DNA of 64,000 nt from Flabesymbios commensalis (taxonomy: Eukaryota > Annelida > Polychaeta > Terebellida > Flabelligeridae): the NCBI GenBank assembly GCA_964017125.1, contig OZ024902.1, forward strand, positions 33,676,654 to 33,740,653. The letters run 5' to 3'. Every line of letters begins with the position of its first letter. Position 1 is the stretch's first letter. The notes below the pieces were generated by a model. That model was not told where the DNA came from, did no database searches, and saw only the letters and a program-made list of their open reading frames with translations. This document shows positions 1 to 33,813 of this stretch, piece after piece. Made by a program: the position numbers and the translations under genes.

Positions 1-84
1 AACGATCTGCTTAAGCATGGAACAAAAAAAAAAAAAAAAAAAATATATAGATCAGTTTTAACTAAATGGTAGTTATGTAATTAC

Positions 85-20694
<20,610 letters not shown>

Positions 20695-23187
20695 CTGCAA
20701 AATACATACAAAGTACGTGACAGTTTTTTTTCCGATTTTACCATTTTAGTCAAGGAGCATAGCATACGGATTTAAAATGCTGTGTGATTTTCATGAAGAA
20801 AGTAAGTCACCTATATCAAAGTGTTCAGGACACCCTAATAAACAATCAAAAACATGTTGGCCGTCTGGCAATTTGCTCTGAGCCGAGACATATCCGTATA
20901 TGCTTTATCGTGTATTTGAAAAAAAATTCGGCCAATTTCAGAAACAAATTTCGCAGAAGGCATTATGTAGATGTCAAAATATATCAAATTGCTCTCGAAA
21001 TAACATCTAATGTTATTTTTGTGAATGAATATACATATGGTAACTCAGAATTTGTTTGCAGGAAATGCACCAAAGACAAATATTTAAGATGGCCGCCATA
21101 AAGATCTCATGCATATAACTTATTAGCGGCTTCTTCGAATGGCATATGTGATACATGGTTTCTGAGGGTTTTCTGCATACTAAGTGCATCTTTGGAACTA
21201 TTTCGTCGATTGTGAGCTGATTTAGGTTGTTGGGTTAAAGGTCAAGGTCAAAGTGGTTCACCATGTAGACCTACCCAGAGAGTGATTGATCTACAGTACT
21301 CTATTGTCATTATAATTTTGCCGCAATGATTCTGACATATAACTCTCATATTTTAATGCACAGTACGCAAAAGTGTTATTTATTTATTATTTAAATATTT
21401 TGTAAATGACTCACTATATTTTTCTAGAAATAGTGTCATTGTTGTAATATTTCTCTGAAGGATGAGTGACAACAAAATCAAGACAATGTTATGTTGACTT
21501 TATTATGTTTAAATCAATTAAGCACAGTCAGCAAATATAAACTCATCAAAAAGTATATAAGCTATTTCTAATAAAAGTACTCAAATTAAAACGACTTGTC
21601 ATAGATACACTAACAAAACCACTGAATTGCTAATGTTCATATTCTAAAAATAATTGCAAAATGAAAACATTGTGGTTTTTTTACTTTTTACTTGTGAAAT
21701 AGTTTACAGCTATATGTGGACTGTCAGCATGGTCAGTGTCATTGTGTGTTAAAAGTGTACGTACATTTTCAAAAAGAAATGTGAGAGATATTTGTGAAAA
21801 TTCAAAATTCCATTACTTTTCCATGACGTTTTGCCAAATTTTATTTTCCATGACTTTTCCAGCCTGGATTTTTTTTCATTACCCATGGTTTTCTATGATC
21901 TTCCATGATCGTGGTAACCCTGTTTTAACCATTAGTAAACATTTATATTTACACGTAAGCGAATAACATCAAAAAATAATATTACAAATTAACTGACTAG
22001 CTGTTGAAAGTAATGAGAAGTATTATTATTCTTATGATAACCTTACTCTCTGAAACTATATAAGTTTAATAGCAAAATACATGAATGGAATATTTTGTGG
22101 TCATAGATGTTAAACTGGGTCAGGAACACCAGCTGGGGACAATATGCTGTGATGCAAAAAATCTAAATTAATTTGACCAGTATTACAGAAATAAGTGATC
22201 AGAGCAATGCATTAAAATTTCAATTTTGAAAAAGAAAAAACGCAGATAAAACCCATTGAGATTAATCGGTGCCTAATTCACTACTACAATACAAAGAATC
22301 TGATTCGGAATAACGTACATGGTCTCTTTATCTCCTGCAGATACATCCAATGTAACAAAAACAGTTTCATTTGTTGTACATAGTGAGGCCTAATAGTAAA
22401 TGCACTTTTACAACTAGTTGATATGCTTTGCGGTTTGCTGAAGTGGTCAATGTTATTTTACATGTTAACGAAATGCATCTTCTGATGGCGGTAGCTTACG
22501 GAATGTTAAGTAAAGCAATCCTTTTTAGTAATTTGTAAAAATGACTTTATAGCATGCTGTTAATCTCATTTTTTTCAAATACCGAAAGATCCACCTCCTT
22601 GCTGCAACCCCCCCCCCCCCCACCCACTTTCTTGTCTATAAAAAAGGAAATTCGTTGTATCACACCAACTTGAGACATAGCTCTGCGCTGCGAAGAGCCC
22701 AATGTGAGCGGTAATTTCATCGATCCTCAGGTGATTAATAGTAGCTCTTCTTTCAATAGCTTCACACATGTTCTTTGTGATTGCAAAGTTACATGGGTAT
22801 ATACCTCTTTCTTGGTGGAATTAAATCCTCTACTAATATCAGTTCCATTATTTAATCTATCCCCAAGGCATATATTCTATTTTTTTGCTTTATTATAAGC
22901 CTTGCCATAATCTCTCTCCATCCTGGCACCAAGTCTCACTTTAATAAAATACAGTTATGTACACTGAACTAGACTAAACACATATTTATTGTTGACATAA
23001 ACTTTTGTATCTGTAGTGATCTTGTGTTATGTGAGGTAACATAAATTGATACAAAATTAAGGTATATTATATACTGTCATGTTTATATACTGCATTTTCT
23101 ATTGATCACCAACGAATAGCATACACATTTGTAATTTTATTTTGGTAAGTCAGATCTATCCGATATAATTGTTGGTATAATCTTTAG
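20695..23187. other. Upstream/intronic AT-rich region, no gene recognised
   Basis: May contain the RPTP promoter, first exon and signal-peptide exon, none identified. Around 21830-21924 is sequence ending ATGATCGTGGTAACCCTG, which reads as an hAT-like terminus (CAGGGTTACCACG) on the minus strand. A poly-C tract lies near 22610. Confidence 0.4.
20784..21105 (+). repeat. Dispersed repeat shared with 25140-25250
   Basis: GAAGAAAGTAAGTCACCTAT, then GTGTTCAG, ACAATCA and a GGCAATTTGCTC-like end resemble the reverse complement of 25150-25245. The plus-strand copy continues to AAGATGGCCGCC near 21090. No terminal repeats identified; an old interspersed element of unknown class. Confidence 0.5.
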
Positions 23188-23188
23188 G

Positions 23189-23223
<35 letters not shown>
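23188..23223. repeat. (TAA)n microsatellite
   Basis: About 12 units of TAA/ATA in an AT-rich region. Confidence 0.95.
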
Positions 23224-23225
<2 letters not shown>

Positions 23226-23477
23226 TTTATTTGGAACTAAAAATTGAAATATATTACTAAATGGCATGCAATAAATCTTTAAAATAAACTCATTTACGTA
23301 TTAAGATTAACGTAATAATATAAACATAAGAAGTGTAAAAGTGTTATAAATTATACATGATTTCAATATAAACAGTTAAAAAAAAACAAGTTAGTTTCAT
23401 TCAGTTATTGCCAGTGGACCAGTTATATCTTAGAGAGCTTTAGTTCTTGCTCTGGGAATTTAGTTTTGTTTCTGAAA

Positions 23478-24330
23478 TTATGAGCAGCACACGTGGAGTA
23501 GGCAACATATGATGCAGTTTGTATGTGTTAGAAAATATACCCCTGACGAAACGTAGACACAGCTCTTCACGTAGGGTGTGTAGGGTATTGATATTGGTAG
23601 GCTACGGGTGAGGGCGCATTCGTAGCATAGCTCTGGGAATGCGATCTTCATCGTCCTCTTCCCTTCCAGATTGTCAGAATCTGAGACAGTGAGGCCCGTG
23701 TGCCACACTTGGCTTGCATATTCCAAGAGTGAGAGGACAAGTGATGCGTACTATATCCTTACGATATGGATGCTTTCCACACCTGCCCGCTTTAAAAGAT
23801 ATAGTATTTGTGATGGATCATCGTTGTGTTGCTTATTATCACACCCATGAATTTGGTAGATGTAACTCTCTCTCTACGGTTTTATCTCTGATTGTTATAG
23901 CTGGGAAATCGGGAGGGATACGCCTCAAAAACACAATAAGCTCTTCTGTCTTATCACAGTTCATACACATTAGGTTGTTATCCTACCATGTAACTGTTTC
24001 AGTTGCAGTCTGTTGAATCTGGCTGTCAACTGCTGATGCTGCTATGATGAGGAATATACTTCCCACTCAGTGCTGTCATCAACATATTTACGTAGTAGTA
24101 ATCTAGTCTGCATGTCATTTATGTCAACAATATAACCAACTGGACCAAATATGATGCCATGAGGAACTCTTGCATTGATGATACACTACCCTGTGATATC
24201 TCCAATTTTAGTTCGTTGTTCCTAATAACACAAGAATGAAGTGACCAGCAGACATTTGTTTCATTCAGAGCGAAACCATAATCTCCTGACATTTTCCCAG
24301 TTTCAGGCATGCTTCTAACAGATCAGATTA
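23478..24330 (-). mobile_element. Decayed non-LTR retrotransposon (LINE) reverse transcriptase, 5'-truncated
   Basis: Minus-strand frames carry a GIIFGPVGYIVDINDMQTRL-like stretch followed by RKYVDDST (the LINE RT catalytic Asp pair). Downstream comes EYASQVWHTGLTVSDSDNLE (the E-Y-A-x-x-V-W-H-x-G-L-T block at the end of jockey/CR1-like RTs). The frame changes several times and stops occur, so it is dead. Neither the endonuclease nor the 3' tail was recognised. Family not assigned beyond jockey/CR1-like. Confidence 0.75.
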
Positions 24331-25655
24331 TTATGATGTTGTCAATTGTATAACCTTGATCTTATAATAATCCGTTTTATCATTGCATCAATCCCAATAT
24401 TTATATTATCTTCCCATTTATCAAGATGTACAAGTAATTGCTATACACCAAAGAAATAATGTATTTCCAAGTAAAAAAAGAGTGATTTACGACTGATGAC
24501 GTGATGTTGGTCAGCCAACTTTTTTAAATTAAATTTTAGTTCAAACTTACTAATCAATTACTTCCACAATATTTTTCATTCATTTGATTTAATAAGCACA
24601 AATCACGATATACACCTGCATAACATTAGACAACGACATAGCCTTTGCATTACCAGAGTAAAACACGAATTTGCAAAAAGATGTATTAGATATCAATTGC
24701 CCAGTCAAATAAATGTAACTCCAACTCTAATTACAAATAAAATAAACACTCACAGTTTTCGTGGTTTCAGTGATTACGCAAAAACGTATTTGCTTGTATT
24801 GAATTGTTATGTTTGGAATCACATATGCCATTTTGGCTACGATAATCCATTTGAATAATTCATAATGCATATATAATATTATAATTTATGTCATGATTAA
24901 TCTGTATCATTTTTTTGGTCTTGTGATTAAAGATAATACATAGTTTTTGTTTTTAGTATTCAAAACCAGCAAATGGTGGCCACCGTGCTAGCGACCATAA
25001 GGTCTTAACGGTGGTCTCCTTACTTTATTTATTTGCTAATATTGAATATGTACAAATTTGGTTCTATATATCAAATAAAATTACTGAATTTGAAAAAAAA
25101 CATTCATTGGGCATGGAGGTCCACTGAAAATTCTCTTCACCCACCTCATAAAAAAATTGAGCATTTCCCAGAGTGCCAACAACCATTTTCTGATTGTCTG
25201 ATATGTGCTGAACACATATAAATATGTGGCTTACTTTCTTCATTACAATCGCACAGATTTTCAGATGCTCCTTGACTATTTTTATTTTTTTTTGGCAACG
25301 GATTTGGCAACGCACATCATACATCACCGGGGGACACGTCCGACTGTAGTCCAGTTGCCAGCACCATAATTTATGTTGTTTCAATGACAGATGAAGATCT
25401 CAACTCACAAGTGATAGAAGTTCCAGCTCCATCGCCTATATCAGTAGATCTAGACCCTGAACGTTCCGACGTTCCCAAAATTTATATTAAGCTTTCCCAT
25501 TGCATCATGCCCCCTGTGTTAACCAGTAAACAACATTACCAGAAGTAAATTAACGGAAAAATATGCAGATTTATAGATGATAGTTAGGCCCACCTACAGA
25601 TGTCTTGTAGGCCCTACATGTATTTCTGTCATACGCCGATTATTATATAAATTTA
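24331..25655. other. AT-rich intergenic region, no gene
   Basis: Only the minus-strand dispersed-repeat copy at about 25140-25250 (see 20784) was recognised. Confidence 0.45.
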
Positions 25656-25830
25656 TTGGAAGTGTCTATTTACCCCGTCACGGGGTGTGCAAGAAGACTA
25701 AAACCCTTATTTAACCCGACAATGACAACCAATCAAAATCGTTCTTTCAATGCCCTGCTGTCAATGTTTGTTTTTGGCGCTCATTCACGGAACTGAATAG
25801 CCTACACCAAGACTTTATCAAAATGAACAG
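25656..25830 (+). promoter_or_regulatory. Candidate promoter and first exon
   Basis: GC-richer island in AT-rich DNA: palindrome CCCCGTCACGGGG near 25674, a CCAAT box (AACCAATCA near 25729), then ATGAACAG immediately before a perfect donor GTAAGT at 25831. The next possible exon is 30819, on the other side of the satellite. Entirely inferential; no known protein results. Confidence 0.25.
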
Positions 25831-25834
25831 GTAA

Positions 25835-26060
25835 GTTATGCCGCGTAAAATAAACTTGTACAAATGTAAATATATCCCTGACTCCTGACAACTATTATCG
25901 CTTGCAACATTTACAAAAGATATGAAAGCTGGATTACCACCAAATATTATGTGAATTGGCAACTACACGTATTATCGTCCGTGGCCGCAATTGATTTATG
26001 CTAAATTTCCATACAAACAGTAGTCGCAACAGGTTTGATTACGACGCCCGCTGTGCATTT
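25835..26060. other. Unique sequence leading into the satellite
   Basis: No gene or repeat recognised; first degenerate AACCTG/GGGCTAAATAA monomers appear at the right end. Confidence 0.4.
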
Positions 26061-29000
26061 TACATATCCTGAAAAACAACCTGGGCTAAATAACAATACA
26101 AACTTTCTTATATAACCCACATAAAAACAACTGGGTCATAAAGCTATTTCATGCTTCGTCTTCAACCCACATGAACTCACCCGGAATAATATGTGGCCCA
26201 CTTATTTAACCCACTAAAAAGCATCCAGGCTAAATAACTATTTCCACATCTAACAACCCGGGCTAAATAACAAGTCCAACCTTCTTATTTAACCTGCAAT
26301 TAAGAATCCAGACTATATACCCATTTCAACCTTTGTATTTAGCCCACAACAAAGCATCTGGGTTATAAACGTTTACAGCCTTCTTATTTAACCCACAGAA
26401 AAGCAGCTGGGTAATATAGAACTATTTCAACCTTCATATTTCATTCACACAAAATCCACCGGGCTAGATAATTATCCCAACCTTTTTATTTAGCCCACAG
26501 AAAATCACATACTGGGCTATTTACCTATTTGAACCTTCTATTTAACCCAAACAAAAGGTAGTAGGTTTTATATCTTTTCAACCGACATAATTAACCCACA
26601 GAAATATCCCGGGCTAAGTAACAATACAAACCTTCTTATATAACCCGCATAAAACAAGTGGGTTATAGAGCTATTTCAATCTTCGTCTTCAACCCACATC
26701 GAATCACCGTGAATAAATAACTATGTCAACCTATGTACCTATGTACTTATTTAACACACAACAAAGCATACAGGCTAAATAACTATTTTCACATCAAACA
26801 ACCCGGGCTAAATAACAATTCCAACCTTCTTATTTAACCCGCAGTTAAGAATCCAGACTATATACCTATTTCAACCTTCGTATTTAGCCCACAACAAAGC
26901 ATCTGGGTTATAAACGTTTACAGCCTTCTTATTTAACCCACAGAAAAGCAGCTGGGTAATATAGAACTATCTCAACCTTCATATTTCATTCACACAAAAT
27001 CCACCGGGCTAGATAATTATCCCAACCTTCTTATTTAGCCCACAGAAAATCACATACTGGGCTATTTACCTATTTGAACCTTCTATTTAACCCAAACAAC
27101 CGGTAGTAGGTTTTATATCTTTTCAACCGACATATTTAACCCACAGAAACATCCCGGGCTAAGTAACAATACAAACCTTCTTATATAACCCACATAAAAC
27201 AAGTGGGTTATAGAGCTATTTCAATCTTCGCCTTCAACCCACATCAAATCACCGTGAATAAATAACTATGTCAACATATGTACCTATGTACTTATTTAAC
27301 ACACAACAAAGCATACAGGCTAAATAACTATTTTCACACCAAACAATCCGGGCTAAATAACAATTCCAACCTTCTTATTTAACCCGCAATTAAGAATCCA
27401 GACTATATACCTATTTCAACCTTCGTATTTAGCCCACAACAAAGCATCTGGGTTATAAACGTTTACAGCCTTCTTATTTAACCCACAGAAAAGCAGCTGG
27501 GTAATATAGAACTATCTCAACCTTCATATTTCATTCACACAAAATCCACCGGGCTAGATAATTATCCCAACATTCTTATTTAGCCCACAGAAAATCACAT
27601 ACTGGGCTATTTACCTATTTGAACCTTCTATTTAACCCAAACAACCGGTAGTAGGTTTTATATCTTTTCAACCGACATATTTAACCCACAGAAACATTCC
27701 GGGCTAAGTAACAATACAAACCTTCTTATATAACCCACATAAAACAAGTGGGTTATAGAGCTATTTCAACCTTCGTCTTCAACCCACATCAAATCACCGT
27801 GAATAAATAACTATGTCAACCTATGTACCTATGTACTTATTTAACACACAACAAAGCATACAGGCTAAATAACTATTTTCATACCAAACAACCCGGGCTA
27901 AATAACAATTCCAACCTTCTTATTTAACCCGCAATTAAGAATCCAGACTATATACCTATTTCAACCTTAGTATTTAGCCCACAACAAAGCATCTGGGTTA
28001 TAAACGTTTACAGCCTTCTTATTTAACCCAAAGAAAAGCAGCTGGGTAATATAGAACTATCTCAACCTTCATATTTCATTCACACAAAATCCACCGGGCT
28101 AGATAATTATCCCAACCTTCTTATTTAGCCCACAGAAAATCACATACTGGGCTATTTACCTATTTGAACCTTCTATTTAACCCAAACAACCGGTGGTAGG
28201 TTTTATATTTTTTCATCCGACATAGTCAACCCACAGAAACATCCCGGGCTAAGTAACAATACAAACCTTCTTATATAACCCACATAAAACAAGTGGGTTA
28301 TAGAGCTATTTCAATCTTCGTCTTCAACCCACATCAAATCACCGTGAATAAATAACTATGTCAACCTATGTACCTATGTACTTATTTAACACACAACAAA
28401 GCATACAGGCTAAATAACTATTTTCACACCAAACAACCCGGGCTAAATAACAATTCCAACCTTCTTATTTAACCCGCAATTAATAACCCGATTATATACC
28501 TATTTCAACCTTCGTATTTAGCCCACAACAAAGCATCTGGGTTATAAACATTTACAACATTCCCATTTAACCCACAGAAAAGCAGCTGGGTAATATATAC
28601 CTATCTCAGCCTTGATATTTTATCCACACCAAATCCACCGGGTTAGATAACTATCCCAACCTTCTTATTTAGCCCACAGAAAATCACCTACTAGGCTATT
28701 TAACTATTTGAACCTTCTATTCACCCCAAATAAAAGCAAGTAGGTTTAGGCCTATAACTTTTCAATCGACATATTTAAAGGTACCCAGATTCAAAAACAA
28801 ATATGTTCTATTTGTTTTACTCTACATAATAAAATTGCTAAAATTTGATTTTTTTAGTTTTAAACATGTTCAAATTATTTTTTTATTTGATATATTTCTA
28901 TTTCTCGCTAAATAGGAATAACAATTGTGTAAATGGGGCGTTTCTGTGATGAACGTCACAGATTTCGTCACATTATATTTACACAAATGTTCATTTATGG

Positions 29001-30650
29001 TAACATTAAGAGTACCAGTTCACATGTACACCCCATTTTCAATAATAATTTGCTATCCTGAAATTTTTGTTCCCATGATAACCAGATAAAAACATTTCTC
29101 ACAATGTTATAAACGTTTACAACATTCCCATTTAACCCACCGAAAAGCAGCTGTGTAATATGGAACTATCTCAACCTTGATATTTTATCCACACCAAATC
29201 CACCGAGTTAGATAACTATCCCAACCTTCTTATTTAACCCACAGAAAATCACCTACTGGGCTATTTAACTATTTGAACCTTCTATTCACCCCAAATAAAA
29301 GGATATAGGTTTTATATCTTTTCAACCGACATATTTAACCCACAGAAACATCCCGTGCTAAATAACAATACCAACCTTCTTATTATAACCTACATAAAAC
29401 AAGTGGGTTATAGAGCTATTTTAATCTTCGTCTACAACCCACATCAAATCACAGTGAATAAATAACTATGTCAACTTATGTACTTATTTAAAACACAACA
29501 AAGCATACAGGCTAAATAACTATTTTCACACCAAACAACCCGGGCTAAATAACAATTCCAACCTTCTTATTTAACCCGCAATTAATAACCCAGATTATAT
29601 ACCTATTTCAACCTTCGTATTTAGCCCACACCAAAGCATCTGGGTTTTAAACATTTACAACATTCCCATTTAACCCACCGAAAAGCAGCTGGGTAATATA
29701 GAACTATCTCAACCTTGATATTTTATCCACACCAAATCAACCGGGTTAGATAACTATCCCAACCTTCTTATTTAGCCCACAGAAAATAACCTACTGGGCT
29801 ATTTAACTATTTGAACCTTCTATTAACCCCAAATAAAAGCAAGTAGGTTTTAGGCCTATAACTTTTCAACCGACATATTTAACCCACAGAAAACATCCCG
29901 GGCTAAATAACAATACAAACCTTCTTATATAACCCATATAAAACAAGTGGGTTATAGAACTATTTCAATCTTTGTCTTTAACCCACATCAAATCACCGTG
30001 AATAAATAACTATGTCAACATATGTCCTTATTTAACCACAACAAAGCATCCCGGCTAAATAACTATTTCCACATCAAACAACCCAGGCTAAATAACAATT
30101 CTAACCTTCTTATTTAACCCGCAATTAATAGCCCAGACTACATTGTATATACTTATTTCAACCTTTGTAGCTTCCAGACACAGAAAATATATTTAGCCCC
30201 AACAAAAGCAAGTAGGTTTTATAGCTTTTCAACCGACATATTTATTTAGCCCACAGAAAACAACCCGGGCTAAACAACAATTCCACTCTTCTTTATGCCT
30301 ACACATAATAAAGATCCAGACATATTTTAATCTCATTTAGCCCGCTACAATGCACCTGGGTTTTATAATATTACTACCTTCTTATTTAACACACAGAAAA
30401 ACAGCTGGGTTTCAGAATGATTTTCCAATCTTCATATTTAATCTACAACAAATACACCGGGCTGGATAACTATCCCAACCTTCTTATTTAACCCACAGAA
30501 AATCACCTGGGCTATTAAACTATTTAAACCTTATTTAACCTACAGCTGGTTATAGAAATATTTTCGTATTTAATCCACACCAATTCCATTGGGTTAAATA
30601 ACTATTCCAACCTTTCTTATTTAAACCACAGGAAAGCAGCAGGGTTATTT
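26060..30650. repeat. Satellite array, about 48-bp monomers in a 545-bp higher-order unit
   Basis: Monomers follow the pattern CTTATTTAACCCACA-N(8-16)-TGGGTTATA-ACTATTTCAACC. The landmark CCGGGCTAAATAACAA recurs at about 26257, 26802, 27347, 27892, 28437, 29539 and (as CCAGGCTAA) 30082: exact 545-bp steps except where a 330-bp insert interrupts. Neighbouring copies in 26.3-28.7 kb are almost identical and edges are degenerate, as expected for unequal crossing-over. No coding content; not CRISPR (no unique spacers). Confidence 0.95.
28775..29105. other. Non-satellite insert inside the array
   Basis: About 330 bp without monomers, AT-rich, with AAATGTTCATTTATGG-type sequence and a GTGATGAACGTCAC motif. 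The array resumes with the monomer set it left, so this looks like an insertion; no terminal repeats found. Confidence 0.6.
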
Positions 30651-30818
30651 CAACATGTCTGAGCAAGTTAATCTACAGTATATCTGGTGCAAAATGCTCG
30701 CTATGAGCGGTAGAACATAAATCGTTGTTGCTACACAGTACACCTACGTAGCAGAATTGCGTTTTCGTAATGATGAAATTGTGCTATAGTGATATTTGTT
30801 TTTGTTTTCTTTGTACAG

Positions 30819-30908
30819 GATAAAGGTACAGCGATACAATTTTTAGATCATTCTCCTGGAGACACGATTGCCCCGTGTACAGATGATACAGTAGTGTATG
30901 AGAGATAA
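30819..30908 (+). CDS. Candidate terminal coding exon (30 codons with stop)
   Basis: After a good acceptor (TTTTGTTTTCTTTGTACAG) the frame reads DKGTAIQFLDHSPGDTIAPC then TDDTVVYER and a stop at 30906. The composition is coding-like within non-coding DNA. A donor GTAGGT/GTATGA follows at 30911-30920. The family is not recognised. Its phase (0) does not match the candidate first exon at 25823-25830 (phase 2), so either another exon exists or it is chance. Confidence 0.3.
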   Translation, partial: DKGTAIQFLDHSPGDTIAPCTDDTVVYER

Positions 30909-31090
30909 ATGTAGGTATGACTATGTACCTAATTTATGTGTTACCCAACACATATTTAAGTTCTTGTAGTTATTATATTGTATTTTTTTTATCAACATAT
31001 TAAATGCAAATTTCAAATTTAATTACCACGAATAGAACATATTAAAAAAATAATTATGTTTCATTGATCCACTCATTATTTTATTTTCAG

Positions 31091-31260
31091 CGAGACGCCA
31101 GTGGTTTTAGAAGAATATATATGGACACTCTATATGAACACTCAAAGTCACTGGCTATTTTTGTTTGATCTGTATAAGAAACATAAACAAGATCTACATT
31201 ATTTTATGTGTAATATGATTTTCTTCGTGTTTAAAATTTAATAAATGCAATTGCAACATT
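31091..31260 (+). other. Candidate 3' exon/UTR with AATAAA
   Basis: Acceptor TTATTTTCAG at 31081-31090, mixed-composition sequence without a long frame, and AATAAA at 31240-31245. It could end a transcript that includes 30819, or a non-coding RNA spanning the satellite. Confidence 0.25.
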
Positions 31261-33320
31261 TGTAATTATTATTATCTCATCATTAACTTTATAATATTAT
31301 TGAATGTGTTCACATGGTCGCAGAGTGACACAAAAGTTATCCACAAAAAGATTACCTACTTCTTGTCTGTACATTATCAAATTCTCTAGTAGCTATACCG
31401 ACTACCATAATATCGTTCCGGGACAATTGTAAACAGAACACTAAATTCTAATACTTCCATTTGTATCAATTAAACAGGATAGTAGGCCTACCCCCTACAC
31501 TTTTCGCCACCCAATAGAATACTAGTAAATGTACACAGTAGTAAAATACAGAAAATATGTGCCCCTGAGCCCTTGTTGAAAGGAAAATAAGATGTGTTTT
31601 CGCTATGAGGCGTAAATGAATGCATCTCTGCCAAGTATTTTAATTGACAATCACTACAAATCATTACGCTATGACCAAAACCTTTTCATTTCGTACTCAG
31701 GCAGGTAAGTGCCTACATACAAAAGTATGAGGAATACGGACTAGCGGTACTTAGGATTACGCTTTTGACTTTTTGGAAAAAAACAAATTCACCATACATT
31801 CTATAGTTCCTCAAATATTATTATAAATAAGTATAATTAACATAATGCTATTTTAAAACTTTTTGGTAAATCATAAATGGTACCTTAGATAAAGGCAAGA
31901 ATAACTTAATTTAAACAACCGATGATTATAGTGTTCACTTTGCCTTAATCAGTCTTAATACAAGGACAAATTGAACAGAATGTTACTACTTCCAGAAACT
32001 AATAGTCGTCACAGACAGGAGGAGGATAAACCATGGGCCTACTCATAAAACAGAAGGCGAATAGTATAAATTCATTCACAAATATGTATTTTTTTGTTTA
32101 TAACTAAATGTAATAATGATAACAGTAATTTGAAACATGTATTGCAGTTATATCGTGCGCTCACTATGTGACCTCAGGAAAAAGTCATCGCCATGGAGTG
32201 GTATAAAAAAAATATACTTTAGGACTAAAATCTGATTTAACCCATCAACATTGCCTAGTTGAAAACAGGTCAGACGTTTCACTAACTGATTAAAAATATT
32301 CACTTTTGATGACCCACATACCTTAGAACGTTGGCAAAATAAATATGAATTCATTAATGTCTAGATAGTTTAACACTTACAATGCTGAAATATTTGCGTA
32401 TCAACCATGGAGACCAAAGGGTTGTTCCAATTTGAAATCATCACAAATAGCTTAGTTAGCTCTTTCTGCTTTATTTGAATATCTATGTTATGGGTCTATG
32501 GTCATTACAATTTGCTAATTCCTTCAGCGCGGGGGTCGTTTACGTCTATAGACGGTCCCCGCACTGAAAGGGTTGAGAATAATTTAGGGAAAATATCACG
32601 GTAAAATATAAGCTCCGTGCGTCCCCACCATAGCGGTATAGTGGCCAAAATTAGACAGTATGTCAAAGCTAGTAGGCTATAGACTGAACCAACTGAGAAG
32701 TTTCGCTCACTTATCAATAATATTTACCTTGACGACCCAACCTTAGAACCATACTGCGCATGCGGGTGGTCCTACGACATGTGTTCAGTAAATAGTGACG
32801 ACTCGCCTACTTTAATATTGGGTGGTCGGCGTTGCAGATGCTGAAATGCCTACTGGTCGTGTTCGCTGGGAAGAGACGGATGGAGGGAATAATGTAGGTG
32901 GGTCGTTGTGATTCGCTGAGTAAACATTTAGGGCGCCTAATACAAAGACAGGCATGCGCAATAAGGTCAACTTCGACAGGAGTGGGTCTATCGCAACATA
33001 AATATTTTGATTCAGTGAAGTATAGCAACCCACCAACTTTAAATCATAACTGACATGTGAGTAGACTGAATAATAATCGGATAGGATAGATTAATTTATA
33101 GGCCTACACACATACTTGACCTCGCTTAGTCTTGGTTAGTTTTGATAATATTATGTAATATAACATAAAAAACACTTAAAGAATCATTCAGCTTCAAAAC
33201 GCGCATGCCTGGGACGGTCAAGTGTAGGCCAACAGTAGCCTATTGAGTACAGATTGACGGCATTAATATAGCCACTGAACTGATTACAAGATACTACTCA
33301 AACGAGACATTGATCCAATG
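31261..33320. other. Intergenic region, no gene recognised
   Basis: Contains a TTAA MITE (32374-32572) and, on either side of it, diverged copies of a TTTCRCT-AYTKAT-AATATT block followed by GACCCA and CCTTAGAAC (near 32277-32333 and 32698-32748). Confidence 0.4.
32374..32572 (-). mobile_element. TTAA-flanked MITE, family B
   Basis: Reverse complement of the 57753 and 59149 elements: right end CCCGCACTGAAAGGG, left end AACACTTACAATGC, flanked by TTAA (32370) and TTGA. Shares internal ATGGAGACCAAAGG and CATAG-ACC sequence with the other copies. Confidence 0.75.
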
Positions 33321-33321
33321 C

Positions 33322-33519
33322 TGTTTTAATGTTAGGCCAACGTCTGCGATGCTGGCCCAACATTGAACCAACATTAGATAAATGTACAATGTTTGAGGGA
33401 AAGTCCTCCTGCCCAGCAAACGCAAGACATTTGTATGACATTTATGCAATGTCGGCCCAACGTCTTCGACGTTGGTCCAACATTGCATAAAGTCATACTA
33501 ATGTTTTGTGTTTACTGGG
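33322..33519. mobile_element. Palindromic CCCAGCAAACAC MITE (one full, one partial copy)
   Basis: 33412-33519 is an almost perfect 108-bp palindrome: CCCAGCAAACGCAAGACATT at one end, AATGTTTTGTGTTTACTGGG at the other, centre GGCCCAACGTCTTCGACGTTGG. 33322-33375 is a partial copy with the same core (CCAACGTCTGCGATGCTGG). Confidence 0.85.
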
Positions 33520-33813
33520 TGACAATACAAAATTGGGGGTCAAGCAGTTTCCAAATCCCCGCAGTAATACAGTCAGTTTGTTTGCAAGTAGGCGACCAAG
33601 TAGGGGAAAAAGACAAGGGCTTTGAATTATTAACTCATAGATGTCGCTCAAGTATATATGAACTTGCTGTGATTTGAGAACTTGCTCTTAATGAGGCTTT
33701 GGGTATGAAACGCATATTTAGTATTATTATGGAATAGGGCCTTGGCTTACCCACGGGCACTATTGCCTTCTGGGGGACCCTTGTCCTGCGAATTTTGACA
33801 GTTGACTACACCT

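Noticed and set aside
26060-30650. CRISPR-like regular spacing
   Set aside because: The intervals between landmark motifs are themselves repeated in every 545-bp unit, with no unique spacers and no cas genes, in a eukaryotic context.
32807-33036. Two overlapping minus-strand frames (73-74 codons)
   Set aside because: No motif, mutual overlap in different frames, no splice or promoter support.
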